DNA of 64,000 nt from Chryseobacterium sp. 7 (GTDB taxonomy: Bacteria; Bacteroidota; Bacteroidia; Flavobacteriales; Weeksellaceae): the NCBI RefSeq assembly GCF_003663845.1, contig NZ_RCCA01000001.1, forward strand, positions 2,356,001 through 2,420,000. The letters run 5' to 3'. Below the pieces are notes generated by a model. The model worked only from the letters and a program-made list of their open reading frames with translations. It made no database searches and had not been told where the DNA came from. Below, in pieces: positions 44,284 to 52,582 of the stretch. Both the position numbers and the translations under genes were made by a program. Every line of letters starts with the position of its first letter. Positions within the stretch are counted from its first letter, which is position 1.

Positions 44284-45447
44284 TTATTCAAACATTTCTG
44301 CCCAACGAACGGCTTTTATTTCTTTTTCGTTGTAAAGATCTTCAATAGACTTTTTAACGTCTAATTTTGGATATAAATTGACTCCTATCAGCTTTATTTT
44401 TCCTTCTTCAATCCATTGCTGCTCTTCAATAGCATGATCGTAGATCTTTTTCTGAACAATTCCCTGTTTCAAAAGCTCAAGATATCCTCCAGCTTCTTCT
44501 ATTTCCACCAATAAATCCCATGCTTTTTCTGCAAACTGACGGGTAATGTCTTCTACATAATAACTTCCGTTGGAAGCGTCTTCAAATACATTAATAATAC
44601 TTTCGTAAGCCAGAACAATCTGCTGTTTGAAAGAGATTTCCTCTGAGTTATCCGTACTTCTGTCTACAAGATAATTATTGGAAAATACGGCATCAGCACC
44701 TCCAATCATTGCAGAAGCAAGTTCCAGCGTGGAACGGATCAGGTTGTTTTCGTTATCAGAAACAGCTTTATTTCGCAATGAAGTCTCTGCAAAAATGTAT
44801 GGAACTTCATCCAGTCCGTATTCTTTAGAAAGTTGGTTAAAAACGATTTTAAATGCTCTCAGTTTGGCCATTTCAAAGAAATAACTTCCTCCTACGGCTA
44901 TTCTGAAAATCAGTTTACTTAAAATTTCAGCTCCATATGTCTCTATCAATTCCTTAGTTTTTGCCAAAGCAATACCCAGCTGTTGATAAATAGCAGCACC
45001 AGCATTCTGATGCAAGGAAATATCTATACAAATGCTCCTTTTAAATTCTTTCGCCAGCAATTCTTTTACCAGCTGATCATCAATGCTTCCTTCTTTTTCA
45101 TTAAAAACATCTATCAAAGAAAAATACTGATCTTCTTCTTTAGGACTAATGTGCCCTGCAAGCTCTTTGCTATTAACAAAAATGGTTTTCTGATCAAGAT
45201 TTTCTACATTCTGATCAAGAACAAATGCAAATACTTCATCTTCCAGACTTTCATGGTATCTAGCTACCAAATGGGTGCTTTCTTCAACTCTGGGAAGGTT
45301 TGACAAAGGTTTCTGAACTTCTGTATAAAAAGGCTTTACCTCTACTCCTTCCAGGTTTTGTTTTTCTAAAACAGGGTAAATATCTTCTGTTTTAAGCTGT
45401 TTTTTAACTAAATTTTCCCAGTTTGAAAGTATATCTGTATTTGACAT
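44284..45447 (-). CDS. mutA: Methylmalonyl-CoA mutase small (beta) subunit
   Basis: A 387-residue protein with the N-terminal TIM-barrel pattern of the mutase small subunit. Diagnostic segments are the substrate-barrel strands (ISLHQNAGAAIYQQLGIALA; KLIFRIAVGGSYFFEMAKLRA; PYIFAETSLRNKA) and the later AIGGADAVFS-type loop. It lacks the B12-binding domain, as small subunits do. It interconverts succinyl-CoA and methylmalonyl-CoA only with the large subunit, which is not in the window. It is followed within 5 bp by the GxxExxY unit where mutB (scpA) would be expected, and preceded by ftsB-like and udk genes. Confidence 0.9.
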   Translation of the reverse strand: MSNTDILSNWENLVKKQLKTEDIYPVLEKQNLEGVEVKPFYTEVQKPLSNLPRVEESTHLVARYHESLEDEVFAFVLDQNVENLDQKTIFVNSKELAGHISPKEEDQYFSLIDVFNEKEGSIDDQLVKELLAKEFKRSICIDISLHQNAGAAIYQQLGIALAKTKELIETYGAEILSKLIFRIAVGGSYFFEMAKLRAFKIVFNQLSKEYGLDEVPYIFAETSLRNKAVSDNENNLIRSTLELASAMIGGADAVFSNNYLVDRSTDNSEEISFKQQIVLAYESIINVFEDASNGSYYVEDITRQFAEKAWDLLVEIEEAGGYLELLKQGIVQKKIYDHAIEEQQWIEEGKIKLIGVNLYPKLDVKKSIEDLYNEKEIKAVRWAEMFE

Positions 45448-45463
45448 TAGTTTTAGTTTAAAT

Positions 45464-45542
45464 GGTGAATTGTCAATGGTGAATTTTGTTTCACAAGTGA
45501 ATAGTACTATCAGACAAGCTGAATTGCCTATTCATTATTGAC
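45464..45542. repeat. Dispersed palindromic repeat, copy 3
   Basis: TTGTCAATGGTGAATTTTGT followed by TTCACAAGTGAATAG, then after a spacer AAGCTGAATTGCC and TATTCATTATTGACGC, roughly its inverse. It resembles copies at 9234 and 36590. It lies between the ftsB-like gene and mutA. Confidence 0.65.
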
Positions 45543-45555
45543 GCTTAGCATGCTC

Positions 45556-45912
45556 TTATTTCTTAGCCACTTTTGTGCTGTCTACCACCAAAATGAAGAT
45601 CTCTTCATTCGGTTTTTTCATAAAATAATTTTCTCTTGCATACTTTTCTTTTTCTGACTTGTTGTTCATCAGTTTTTTATAAAAAGCATCATTTTTCTCA
45701 TATTCTTTTTTATAATAATCCAGCTGGTCTTCATATTTATGAATCTCGCCATTCAGTTCATTAATTACAAGAAATGAGGTTTTATCGAAAAAAATCATCC
45801 ATACCAAAAACAGACAGATCGTAATGGTATACTTGTTCAAAACATATTTCTGGATAAGTTTGAATGTTTCAGATTTCGGCTGAATGTCTTTGATAAGGTT
45901 ATTTTCTTCCAT
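45556..45912 (-). CDS. FtsB/DivIC-like septum formation initiator
   Basis: A 118-residue protein with one membrane helix near residues 28-46 followed by a coiled-coil (LNGEIHKYEDQLDYYKKEYEKND) and the conserved tail EKYARENYFMKKPNEEIFIL, which is the FtsB/DivIC signature. It is a bitopic division protein that links the FtsQ-FtsL complex to the septum. It starts 3 bp after udk, so the two are co-transcribed. Confidence 0.85.
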   Translation of the reverse strand: MEENNLIKDIQPKSETFKLIQKYVLNKYTITICLFLVWMIFFDKTSFLVINELNGEIHKYEDQLDYYKKEYEKNDAFYKKLMNNKSEKEKYARENYFMKKPNEEIFILVVDSTKVAKK

Positions 45913-45915
45913 TTT

Positions 45916-46530
45916 TTAGTGTTTTTTCAACGAATTTTTAATAACAGTAGTTAAAAAATCAATGGCTACGGAATTCTGCTTCATATTGGGGATAATAAGA
46001 TCGGCATCATTTTTAGACGGCTCGATGAATTCCTGATGCATTGGTTTTAATGTAGTCTGATAACGGTGTAATACTTCGCTCAAATCTCTTCCCCTTTCCT
46101 GGGTATCTCTTCTGATCCTCCTGATCAGTCTTTCATCAGAATCTGCATGAACAAATACTTTCAAATCAAATTCTTTCAGCAATTCTTTGTTGGTAAGAAC
46201 AAGAATTCCTTCTACTACCAATACGTTTTTAGGTTCTACAGTGACATGATCTCCTGTTCTGGAATGGGTAACAAAGCTATAAATAGGCTGTTCAATAGAC
46301 TCATTATTTTTTAAAGCTTTTACATGTTTTATCAGTAAGTCAAAGTCTATGGATTTCGGATGGTCATAGTTTAAAGCTTCTCTTTCCGTGAGTGTAAGAC
46401 CTTGGTTGTCGTGATAATAATTATCCTGAGAGAGGATATTCATTCCCTCAATATCAAGCTGCTGAAGTATCTTATCAACAACTGTAGTTTTGCCGGATCC
46501 TGTACCACCGGCAATTCCTATTACAAGCAT
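45916..46530 (-). CDS. udk: Uridine kinase
   Basis: A 204-residue P-loop kinase. Walker A is GGTGSGKTT at 9-17; the lid and substrate motifs SQDNYYHDNQ near 34 and NYDHPKSIDFD near 54 are diagnostic. Arg-rich RLIRRIRRDTQERGRD near 135 closes the active site. It phosphorylates uridine and cytidine in pyrimidine salvage. It is first of the udk-ftsB-mutA set. Length fits the short Udk form. Confidence 0.95.
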   Translation of the reverse strand: MLVIGIAGGTGSGKTTVVDKILQQLDIEGMNILSQDNYYHDNQGLTLTEREALNYDHPKSIDFDLLIKHVKALKNNESIEQPIYSFVTHSRTGDHVTVEPKNVLVVEGILVLTNKELLKEFDLKVFVHADSDERLIRRIRRDTQERGRDLSEVLHRYQTTLKPMHQEFIEPSKNDADLIIPNMKQNSVAIDFLTTVIKNSLKKH

Positions 46531-46710
46531 TGTTTTTTGTTTCTTTATAGTTGGTACAAATATACTATTTTAGATAAAATATGGCAATGTAAGTGTACTG
46601 AGAAATTAAAAGATTAAAGCATTTAAAAATTGAAAGATTGCCCGGATGCCCGTTAGTCTTTGTCATTTATCATTATTACTCAACTTTCCTGTCCGGATTT
46701 AATAAAAAAA

Positions 46711-46731
46711 ACCGACAAATTGATTGTCGGT
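46711..46731 (-). terminator. Intrinsic terminator of the clpS gene
   Basis: ACCGACAA and TTGTCGGT pair (8 bp) around ATTGA, 9 bp past the clpS stop, with T-runs on both sides. Confidence 0.9.
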
Positions 46732-46740
46732 TTTTTTATT

Positions 46741-47052
46741 TTATACGATTTCGCTTGTTAATTCACGCGAAATTAATTTTTCATGCATGGGCTTCAAAAC
46801 ATCCATTGAGCCAGTTTTTACGGTACACTTGCCTTTGTAATGAACCAAAATAGTGCATTGCTCAGCCTGTTCCAGCGTATGCTTGCATATTTCGATCAGG
46901 CAGTCTATTACGTAATCAAATGTATGAACATCATCATTATGCAATACCAGTTTATAAACTTCATCTGTATCATCCAGGACAAGGACTTCTTCCTCATACT
47001 GACGTTTTGGATTTTCGTAGTCTTTTATGCTGTTATAAAAACTCATTCTCAT
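46741..47052 (-). CDS. clpS: ATP-dependent Clp protease adaptor ClpS
   Basis: A 103-residue adaptor with the N-end-rule pocket motif LHNDDVHTFDYVIDCL near residues 35-50, the family hallmark, and a C-terminal beta pattern (TILVHYKGKCTVKTG). It feeds substrates with destabilising N-terminal residues to ClpAP. The longest frame starts at 47070, inside the upstream gene; I chose an ATG just past that gene's stop (47052; 47046 is the alternative). It is likely co-transcribed with the CNNM/CorC gene. Confidence 0.9.
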   Translation of the reverse strand: MRMSFYNSIKDYENPKRQYEEEVLVLDDTDEVYKLVLHNDDVHTFDYVIDCLIEICKHTLEQAEQCTILVHYKGKCTVKTGSMDVLKPMHEKLISRELTSEIV

Positions 47053-47056
47053 TCTT

Positions 47057-48415
47057 TTAAACTTCTCCAATTTTATCTGCTAAATTATCAATAGCATTGG
47101 GTTCCTGATATACCAGCTCCACCAGTTCTACACTCTTATTATTCATTTTCAGAATCTTGAAGTGATAATTTTCAAGATCAAACTCCTGGTTTTCTTCAGG
47201 AATTTCTTCCAATTCATAAAGAATAAATCCGGCTAATGAATTGTATTCGCTTTCTTCAGAAAGAGGTAGCCTTCTAGGCAGGAACTCATTGATTTCGTCC
47301 AAAGGCTGTGTAGCCTGTACCCAATAGGTATTATCAGCTATTTTATCAACTATTTTTTCTTCATCATCTTCTTCATCCTGAATTTCTCCTACAAGCTCCT
47401 CAAGAATATCTTCCAGGGTAATAATTCCTTCAGTTCCTCCAAATTCATCAATAACAATGGCAATATGTTGTTTTTTAAGCTGGAACGTTTTCAGTAAGTC
47501 TGACACTTTTTTACTTTCTACCACGAAAAATGCATCACGCATTAAATCTTTAAGGTCTTCGTGATCCAGATCTCCTTTTCTCTTCACAAATTCTCTTATA
47601 ATTTCCTTTGTGTAGAAAATTCCGATTATATTGTCAATAGAGTCAATGTAAACAGGAATACGGGAGTAACCGCTGTCCATAATTTTGTTGATAATATCGT
47701 TGACATCTTCTTCAAAGTCTATAGAAGTAATATTCTGTCTTGGAACCATGATCTGCTTGGCAGAGTGATCTGTAAAATCAAATGCATTTTTGATGATCTC
47801 ATAGTTTTCTTCTTCAATCTCACCGCTGTCTGCACTTTGTTTTACCAAAAGCTGAAGTTCTTCCGTAGAGTGAATTTCCTGTTCGGAAGCGGGGTGAATT
47901 TTAACCAGTCTAAGAAAACCGTTTGACATCGAATTCATCAACCATATAAACGGCTTAAAAATTATATAAAAAACTCTCAACGGAACTGCAGTTGCCATTG
48001 TAGTTGCTTCAGATTTTCTGATCGCGATTGATTTTGGAATAAGCTCACCGAATACGATGTGCATAATGGTAATTAACACAAAACTGGTTACCACTGAAAT
48101 TGTCGTAATCGTTGTTTGGGTCAAGTCTATATTAAATGAATGAAAGAGGCTTTCAACCACGTGGTGCAAAGCACTTTCTCCTACCCAACCTAGGGCAAGA
48201 GATGCCAATGTAATTCCTAATTGTGTGGCGGAAAGATATTCATCAAGATGCTTGATGATATGTTCTGCCTGTTTTGCCATAGAGTTTCCTTCTGCGGCTT
48301 TTAACTGAATTTGTGAGTAACGAACTTTAACAATTGAAAATTCTGCGGCTACGAAAAAGCCATTAAGTAAAACAAGAAATAAGGCCAGCAAAAGCCTGAC
48401 TATGTCCGAGTCCAT
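47057..48415 (-). CDS. CNNM/CorC-family transporter (DUF21-CBS-CorC)
   Basis: A 452-residue protein. The N-terminal ~200 residues are a DUF21 domain with four membrane helices (LLLALFLVLLNGFFVAAEF at the start). Two CBS domains follow (around 205-330, with PRQNITSIDFEED and DSGYSRIPVYIDS). The C-terminal CorC/HlyC domain starts near 355 with WVQATQPLDEINEF. This layout fits Mg2+/Co2+ efflux or hemolysin-III-like CNNM proteins. The first start places ClpS 5 bp downstream of its end. Confidence 0.88.
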   Translation of the reverse strand: MDSDIVRLLLALFLVLLNGFFVAAEFSIVKVRYSQIQLKAAEGNSMAKQAEHIIKHLDEYLSATQLGITLASLALGWVGESALHHVVESLFHSFNIDLTQTTITTISVVTSFVLITIMHIVFGELIPKSIAIRKSEATTMATAVPLRVFYIIFKPFIWLMNSMSNGFLRLVKIHPASEQEIHSTEELQLLVKQSADSGEIEEENYEIIKNAFDFTDHSAKQIMVPRQNITSIDFEEDVNDIINKIMDSGYSRIPVYIDSIDNIIGIFYTKEIIREFVKRKGDLDHEDLKDLMRDAFFVVESKKVSDLLKTFQLKKQHIAIVIDEFGGTEGIITLEDILEELVGEIQDEEDDEEKIVDKIADNTYWVQATQPLDEINEFLPRRLPLSEESEYNSLAGFILYELEEIPEENQEFDLENYHFKILKMNNKSVELVELVYQEPNAIDNLADKIGEV

Positions 48416-48637
48416 TTAGAGATTGTATATATTTTATTAGCTACAAAGATATGTAAAATAAAAATAACCTGAATCCGGGATAGATTATTTTGATACAGGA
48501 ATTTTTGAAAGAGAAAATTGGCACAATAAAACACCTTTGTTTTTCAATGAAAAAAATAATTGGACCATCTGTTCATTTTTGTAAAAAAGTAAGGTTTTTG
48601 AATAGTGTAAAGCAGTTTTTGTCTTCATTAAATAAAA

Positions 48638-48661
48638 AAGCACCGATAATTTCGGTGCTTT
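48638..48661 (-). terminator. Intrinsic terminator of the ATP synthase operon
   Basis: AAAGCACCGA and TCGGTGCTTT pair (10 bp) around a short loop, 24 bp past the atpG stop, with a minus-strand T-run. Confidence 0.85.
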
Positions 48662-48684
48662 ATATTGTATATTTTAAATAATTC

Positions 48685-49548
48685 TTACGAATTTTTCAAA
48701 GCTTCTGCTCCGGAAACAATTTCCAGGATTTCGTTGGTAATGGCAGCCTGTCTTGCTTTGTTGTAGAAGATCTTAAGATCATTTCTCAAAGCTTCTGCAT
48801 TATCGGTTGCTTTGTGCATTGCTGTCATTCTCGCTCCGTGCTCAGATGCTACTGAATCTAATATTGCTTTGAAAACCTGAGTTTTAATAGACTTAGGAAT
48901 CAAATTATCCAGGATCTCAGTTCTGTTAGGTTCAAAGATATAATCTGTTTCAACCTGTGGCTCAGTGTTTTCCGGCATTGAGATGGGAAGAAGCTGTTCT
49001 GTAGTTACTTCCTGAGTAGCAGCATTAACGAATTTGTTATAGATCACATAAACTTCGTCAAATTTACCTTCTCTGAAACTTGCCATTACACCTTCAGCGA
49101 TATGAGCAACTGCATCAAAGCTCAGATTATCATAAACAGAACTTCCGTTAGTATATACCGAACGGTTTTTTCTTACAGCATCATATACTTTTTTACCTAC
49201 AGGAAGAACTTCAATCTCGTATTGAGCATTGTTCTGGAACTGAAGGTTAAGCTCTTTTACGATAGAAGAGTTAAAAGCTCCCGCAAGACCTCTGTTTGAA
49301 GTAACAGCGATGAATAGTACTCTTTTAACCTCTCTTTTCTGAGCATATACAGAAATCTGATCAGGATCAGAGCTAGAATTCACATTCTGGATAAGCTCCT
49401 GTAATTTTTCAGAATAAGGTCTTAACATTACGATTGCATCCTGTGCTTTTTTAAGTTTCGCTGCGGAAACCATCTTCATAGCACGTGTAATCTGCATCGT
49501 AGACGAAATTGACGTAATTCTGCCTCGTATTTCTTTTAAGTTTGCCAT
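48685..49548 (-). CDS. atpG: ATP synthase F1 gamma subunit
   Basis: A 287-residue gamma subunit. The N-terminal helix LKEIRGRITSISSTMQITRAMKMVSAAKLKKAQ and the C-terminal ITNEILEIVSGAEALK are the two conserved rotor helices. The middle domain VTSNRGLAGAFNSSIVKEL is also typical. It forms the rotating stalk inside F1. It is last of the atpBEFHAG set; a hairpin lies between it and atpA. Confidence 0.97.
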   Translation of the reverse strand: MANLKEIRGRITSISSTMQITRAMKMVSAAKLKKAQDAIVMLRPYSEKLQELIQNVNSSSDPDQISVYAQKREVKRVLFIAVTSNRGLAGAFNSSIVKELNLQFQNNAQYEIEVLPVGKKVYDAVRKNRSVYTNGSSVYDNLSFDAVAHIAEGVMASFREGKFDEVYVIYNKFVNAATQEVTTEQLLPISMPENTEPQVETDYIFEPNRTEILDNLIPKSIKTQVFKAILDSVASEHGARMTAMHKATDNAEALRNDLKIFYNKARQAAITNEILEIVSGAEALKNS

Positions 49549-49577
49549 TAATTTGGGTTCAAAGTTTAAGGTCTAAA

Positions 49578-49614
49578 GTTTAAGGTTTAAAACACTACAT
49601 TTCAAACCTTAAAC
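49578..49614. repeat. Intra-operon palindrome between atpA and atpG
   Basis: GTTTAAGGTTT (49578-49588) and its exact inverse AAACCTTAAAC (49604-49614) form an 11-bp stem with a 15-nt loop in the 76-bp gap. The same AAGTTTAAGG unit occurs just before it as two further direct copies. Confidence 0.8.
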
Positions 49615-49624
49615 ATTGAATTTT

Positions 49625-51202
49625 TTAGTTGTATTTAGAAGCTAAATCGTTAGCCGCCTGCTTAAGAACACCTGTAATATCATTGTCGATTTTTCCAGCC
49701 TTAATTGCAGCCATTGTATCTGGGTGCTTAGACTTTAGGAACTCGATGTATTCGTGTTGGAATTCTTTAATCTTGTTCAATGGAACGTTTCTCATTAAGT
49801 TTTCTGTTCCAGCGTATACAATCGCTACCTGACTTTCTACAGGAAGTGGTGCATTTACCGGCTGCTTAAGGATTTCTACGTTTCTTTCTCCTTTAGAGAT
49901 AACTGCTAAAGTAGAAGCATCAAGGTCAGAACCGAATTTAGCAAACGCTTCTAGTTCTTTATATTGAGCCTGGTCAAGCTTCAATGTACCAGAAACTTTT
50001 TTCATTGATTTGATCTGAGCATTACCTCCTACTCTCGATACAGAGATACCAACGTTGATCGCCGGACGAACCCCTGAGTTGAATAGATCAGACTCCAAGA
50101 AGATCTGTCCGTCTGTAATAGAGATTACGTTTGTAGGGATATATGCAGAAACGTCACCAGCCTGAGTTTCGATAATTGGAAGGGCTGTTAATGAACCACC
50201 ACCTTTTACGATTGGCTTAAGAGACTCTGGCAAATCATTCATTTTCTTAGCAATGTTATCATCAGCGATTACTTTTGCCGCTCTTTCCAATAGTCTTGAG
50301 TGAAGGTAGAAAACGTCTCCAGGGTAAGCTTCACGGCCCGGTGGTCTTCTCAATAGTAGAGAAAGCTCACGGTAAGCAACAGCTTGTTTAGATAAATCAT
50401 CATAAACGATAAGTGCCGGTCTACCAGTGTCTCTGAAGAACTCACCGATAGAAGCTCCTGCCATTGCAGAATATACCTGCATTGGAACCGGATCTGATGC
50501 GTTAGCCGCAACGATTACAGTATAAGCTAAAGCTCCTTTATCAGAAAGAGTTTTAACGATTTGTGCTACAGTAGAAGCTTTCTGACCGATAGCAACATAT
50601 ATACAATATACTGGCTGACCAGCATCAAAGAATTCTTTTTGGTTGATGATTGTATCAATAGCAACAGTAGTTTTACCTGTTTGTCTGTCACCAATGATAA
50701 GCTCTCTCTGACCTCTTCCTACAGGGATCATCGCATCAATTGCAACGATACCAGACTGTAAAGGCTCAGTTACCGGCTGTCTGAAGATAACTCCAGGAGC
50801 CTTTCTTTCCAATGGCATTTCGTATAAATCCCCAGTAATAGGACCTTTACCATCGATAGGGTTACCAAGAGTATCTACTACTCTTCCTAACATACCTTCT
50901 CCTACTTTAATAGAAGAGATTCTGTTTGTTCTTCTTACTGTATCACCTTCTTTTACTAATTTACTTTCACCAAGTAGAGCAACACCTACGTTGTCTTCTT
51001 CAAGGTTAAGTACAATACCTTCTACATCACTAGAAAATTTCACCAACTCTCCGTATTGTACGTTTTCTAACCCGTATACACGAGCAATACCATCACCGAT
51101 GGTTAAAACTGTACCTACTTCCTCAACGTTTGATTGAGTATCGAAGTTGGCCAATTGCTGTTTTAAGATCGCAGATACTTCTGCCGGATTTATTTCTGCC
51201 AT
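49625..51202 (-). CDS. atpA: ATP synthase F1 alpha subunit
   Basis: A 525-residue alpha subunit. The P-loop is [14 protein letters not shown] near residue 170; the conserved [33 protein letters not shown] stretch spans 285-320. The N-terminal beta-barrel ([12 protein letters not shown]) and the catalytic Arg in GISVSRVGG near 395 are in place. Each F1 has three alpha subunits, binding nucleotide non-catalytically. No atpD follows; beta and epsilon must be elsewhere. Confidence 0.97.
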   Translation of the reverse strand: MAEINPAEVSAILKQQLANFDTQSNVEEVGTVLTIGDGIARVYGLENVQYGELVKFSSDVEGIVLNLEEDNVGVALLGESKLVKEGDTVRRTNRISSIKVGEGMLGRVVDTLGNPIDGKGPITGDLYEMPLERKAPGVIFRQPVTEPLQSGIVAIDAMIPVGRGQRELIIGDRQTGKTTVAIDTIINQKEFFDAGQPVYCIYVAIGQKASTVAQIVKTLSDKGALAYTVIVAANASDPVPMQVYSAMAGASIGEFFRDTGRPALIVYDDLSKQAVAYRELSLLLRRPPGREAYPGDVFYLHSRLLERAAKVIADDNIAKKMNDLPESLKPIVKGGGSLTALPIIETQAGDVSAYIPTNVISITDGQIFLESDLFNSGVRPAINVGISVSRVGGNAQIKSMKKVSGTLKLDQAQYKELEAFAKFGSDLDASTLAVISKGERNVEILKQPVNAPLPVESQVAIVYAGTENLMRNVPLNKIKEFQHEYIEFLKSKHPDTMAAIKAGKIDNDITGVLKQAANDLASKYN

Positions 51203-51218
51203 TGTATGGTTGTTTTTC

Positions 51219-51758
51219 TTAATTTAATTGGAAATCTTTTTTAACTTGGTTCAATTTTGTCTTCACAGACGCGTCTACCTGCTGGTCACCTACTCTTAGA
51301 ATATATCCACCAAGAATTTCAGGCTTCACATTTACTTTCAGATCAAAGTTTGAATCAGCATTTACAAGATTGGTATATCTTAAAATCTGATCAAGATTTT
51401 CTTTTGAAAGCGGAGTTGCTGTAGTAAGTGTTACTCTCTGTACACCACTAAGGTCTTCAACTTTGTTGATGAATTCCTGAGCGATATTTTTCAATTGGCT
51501 TTCACGTCCGTGTTTAATAACCAATCTAATCAGGTTCTGAGAAGAAACAGATAAACCTTTGAAAATTTCGTTTGCTACTTCTATTTTCTTTTTAGAATCG
51601 ATATAAGGAGTCATGAAAAATTTATTTAAGTCCGCAGACACTTTCATGATCTTTACTACATCTTTCATTTCAGAAAATACAGTAGCCGTTTGACCTGATT
51701 CGTTTGTAAAATCAAGTAAACCTTGTGCGTATCTTTTAGCTACTTTAGATGTAAGCAT
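51219..51758 (-). CDS. atpH: ATP synthase F1 delta subunit
   Basis: A 179-residue delta (OSCP) subunit. It opens [12 protein letters not shown], the conserved N-terminal helix, and ends [22 protein letters not shown], the conserved C-terminal strand. It links the b-stalk to F1. It sits 16 bp upstream of atpA and 2 bp after atpF. Confidence 0.95.
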   Translation of the reverse strand: MLTSKVAKRYAQGLLDFTNESGQTATVFSEMKDVVKIMKVSADLNKFFMTPYIDSKKKIEVANEIFKGLSVSSQNLIRLVIKHGRESQLKNIAQEFINKVEDLSGVQRVTLTTATPLSKENLDQILRYTNLVNADSNFDLKVNVKPEILGGYILRVGDQQVDASVKTKLNQVKKDFQLN

Positions 51759-51760
51759 TC

Positions 51761-52258
51761 TTAGTTAAGGTTTGATTTGTTTAAATAATTTTGAACTAAT
51801 TCGTTTTGAGCTTCGCTGTTGTCTAATTTTTGTTTCAAAATAGACTCTGCGATGTTTACAGATAAAGTACCAATTTGAGTTTTGATGTCTGCCATAGCAG
51901 CATTTTTCTCAGCATTGATCGTCTGTTTAGCAGCTTCGATCATTTTGTCTCCTTCAGCTTTAGCAACATCTTTAGCTTCTCCTACGATTCTGTCTTTAAT
52001 TTCTCTGGCTTCTTTAAGGATAGCATCTCTTTCGATTTTAGCTTCACGAATGATTCTTTCGTTATCCTCTTTTAAAGTTTCCATTTCTTTTCTAGCTAAT
52101 TTAGCTTGATTAAGAGCGTCAACAATAGATGTTTCTCTGTCATTGATAGACTTTAAAATAGGTTTCCAAGCGAATTTACCTAACAAAAATAATAATGCTA
52201 GAAAAATAACAGACTGGATAATAAATAATCCTGATGAAAACTGATGAATTAATTCCAT
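51761..52258 (-). CDS. atpF: ATP synthase F0 b subunit
   Basis: A 165-residue b subunit with one N-terminal membrane helix (FIIQSVIFLALLFLLGKFAWKP, residues 12-33) and a long charged coiled-coil (ending QNELVQNYLNK). The AWKPILKSINDRE stretch is a family signature. It forms the peripheral stalk holding delta. It lies downstream of atpE with a stable hairpin in the gap. Confidence 0.95.
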   Translation of the reverse strand: MELIHQFSSGLFIIQSVIFLALLFLLGKFAWKPILKSINDRETSIVDALNQAKLARKEMETLKEDNERIIREAKIERDAILKEAREIKDRIVGEAKDVAKAEGDKMIEAAKQTINAEKNAAMADIKTQIGTLSVNIAESILKQKLDNSEAQNELVQNYLNKSNLN

Positions 52259-52295
52259 TATATAAATGTATAAATAATTATTACTTTTTTTAAAG

Positions 52296-52332
52296 AACCA
52301 TTATCTGTAACCAACCGTCACAGATAATGGTT
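52296..52332 (-). promoter_or_regulatory. Perfect 13-bp hairpin between atpE and atpF
   Basis: AACCATTATCTGT (52296-52308) and ACAGATAATGGTT (52320-52332) pair over 13 bp with an 11-nt loop. It starts 9 bp past the atpE stop. No T-run follows in the minus direction, so it is not a full terminator; it could stop decay from the 3' end or partly terminate, leaving more atpE than atpF message. Confidence 0.65.
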
Positions 52333-52341
52333 TGAGTTTAA

Positions 52342-52536
52342 TTAGTTTACTGCGAATAGAGCAGCAAACGCAACACCTTCTACAAGTGCAGCTGCGATAA
52401 GCATAGCTGTTTGGATTTTTCCAGATTGCTCAGGTTGTCTAGCGATAGCTTCAAGAGCAGCAGCTCCGATTTTACCAAGACCGATACCTACACCTAGTAC
52501 TACGATACCAGCACCTACAATTTTAGGGATTTCCAT
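52342..52536 (-). CDS. atpE: ATP synthase F0 c subunit
   Basis: A 64-residue hairpin of two membrane helices joined by the polar loop ARQPEQSG (residues 33-40). The ion-binding Glu is in ALVEGVAFAALF near residue 53. The residue after it is Gly, and the N-terminal helix lacks the Gln of Na+-type rings, both of which favour H+ as coupling ion; this is inference from motif comparison. Multiple copies form the rotor ring. Confidence 0.96.
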   Translation of the reverse strand: MEIPKIVGAGIVVLGVGIGLGKIGAAALEAIARQPEQSGKIQTAMLIAAALVEGVAFAALFAVN

Positions 52537-52582
52537 AATATATAATTTTAAAAAATTTGTTTTACTTAATTTATAATTTCAA

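Noticed and set aside
48490..48681. Plus-strand ORF of 63 codons between the CNNM gene and atpG
   Set aside because: It runs through the ATP synthase terminator, has no promoter, and shows no recognisable domain.
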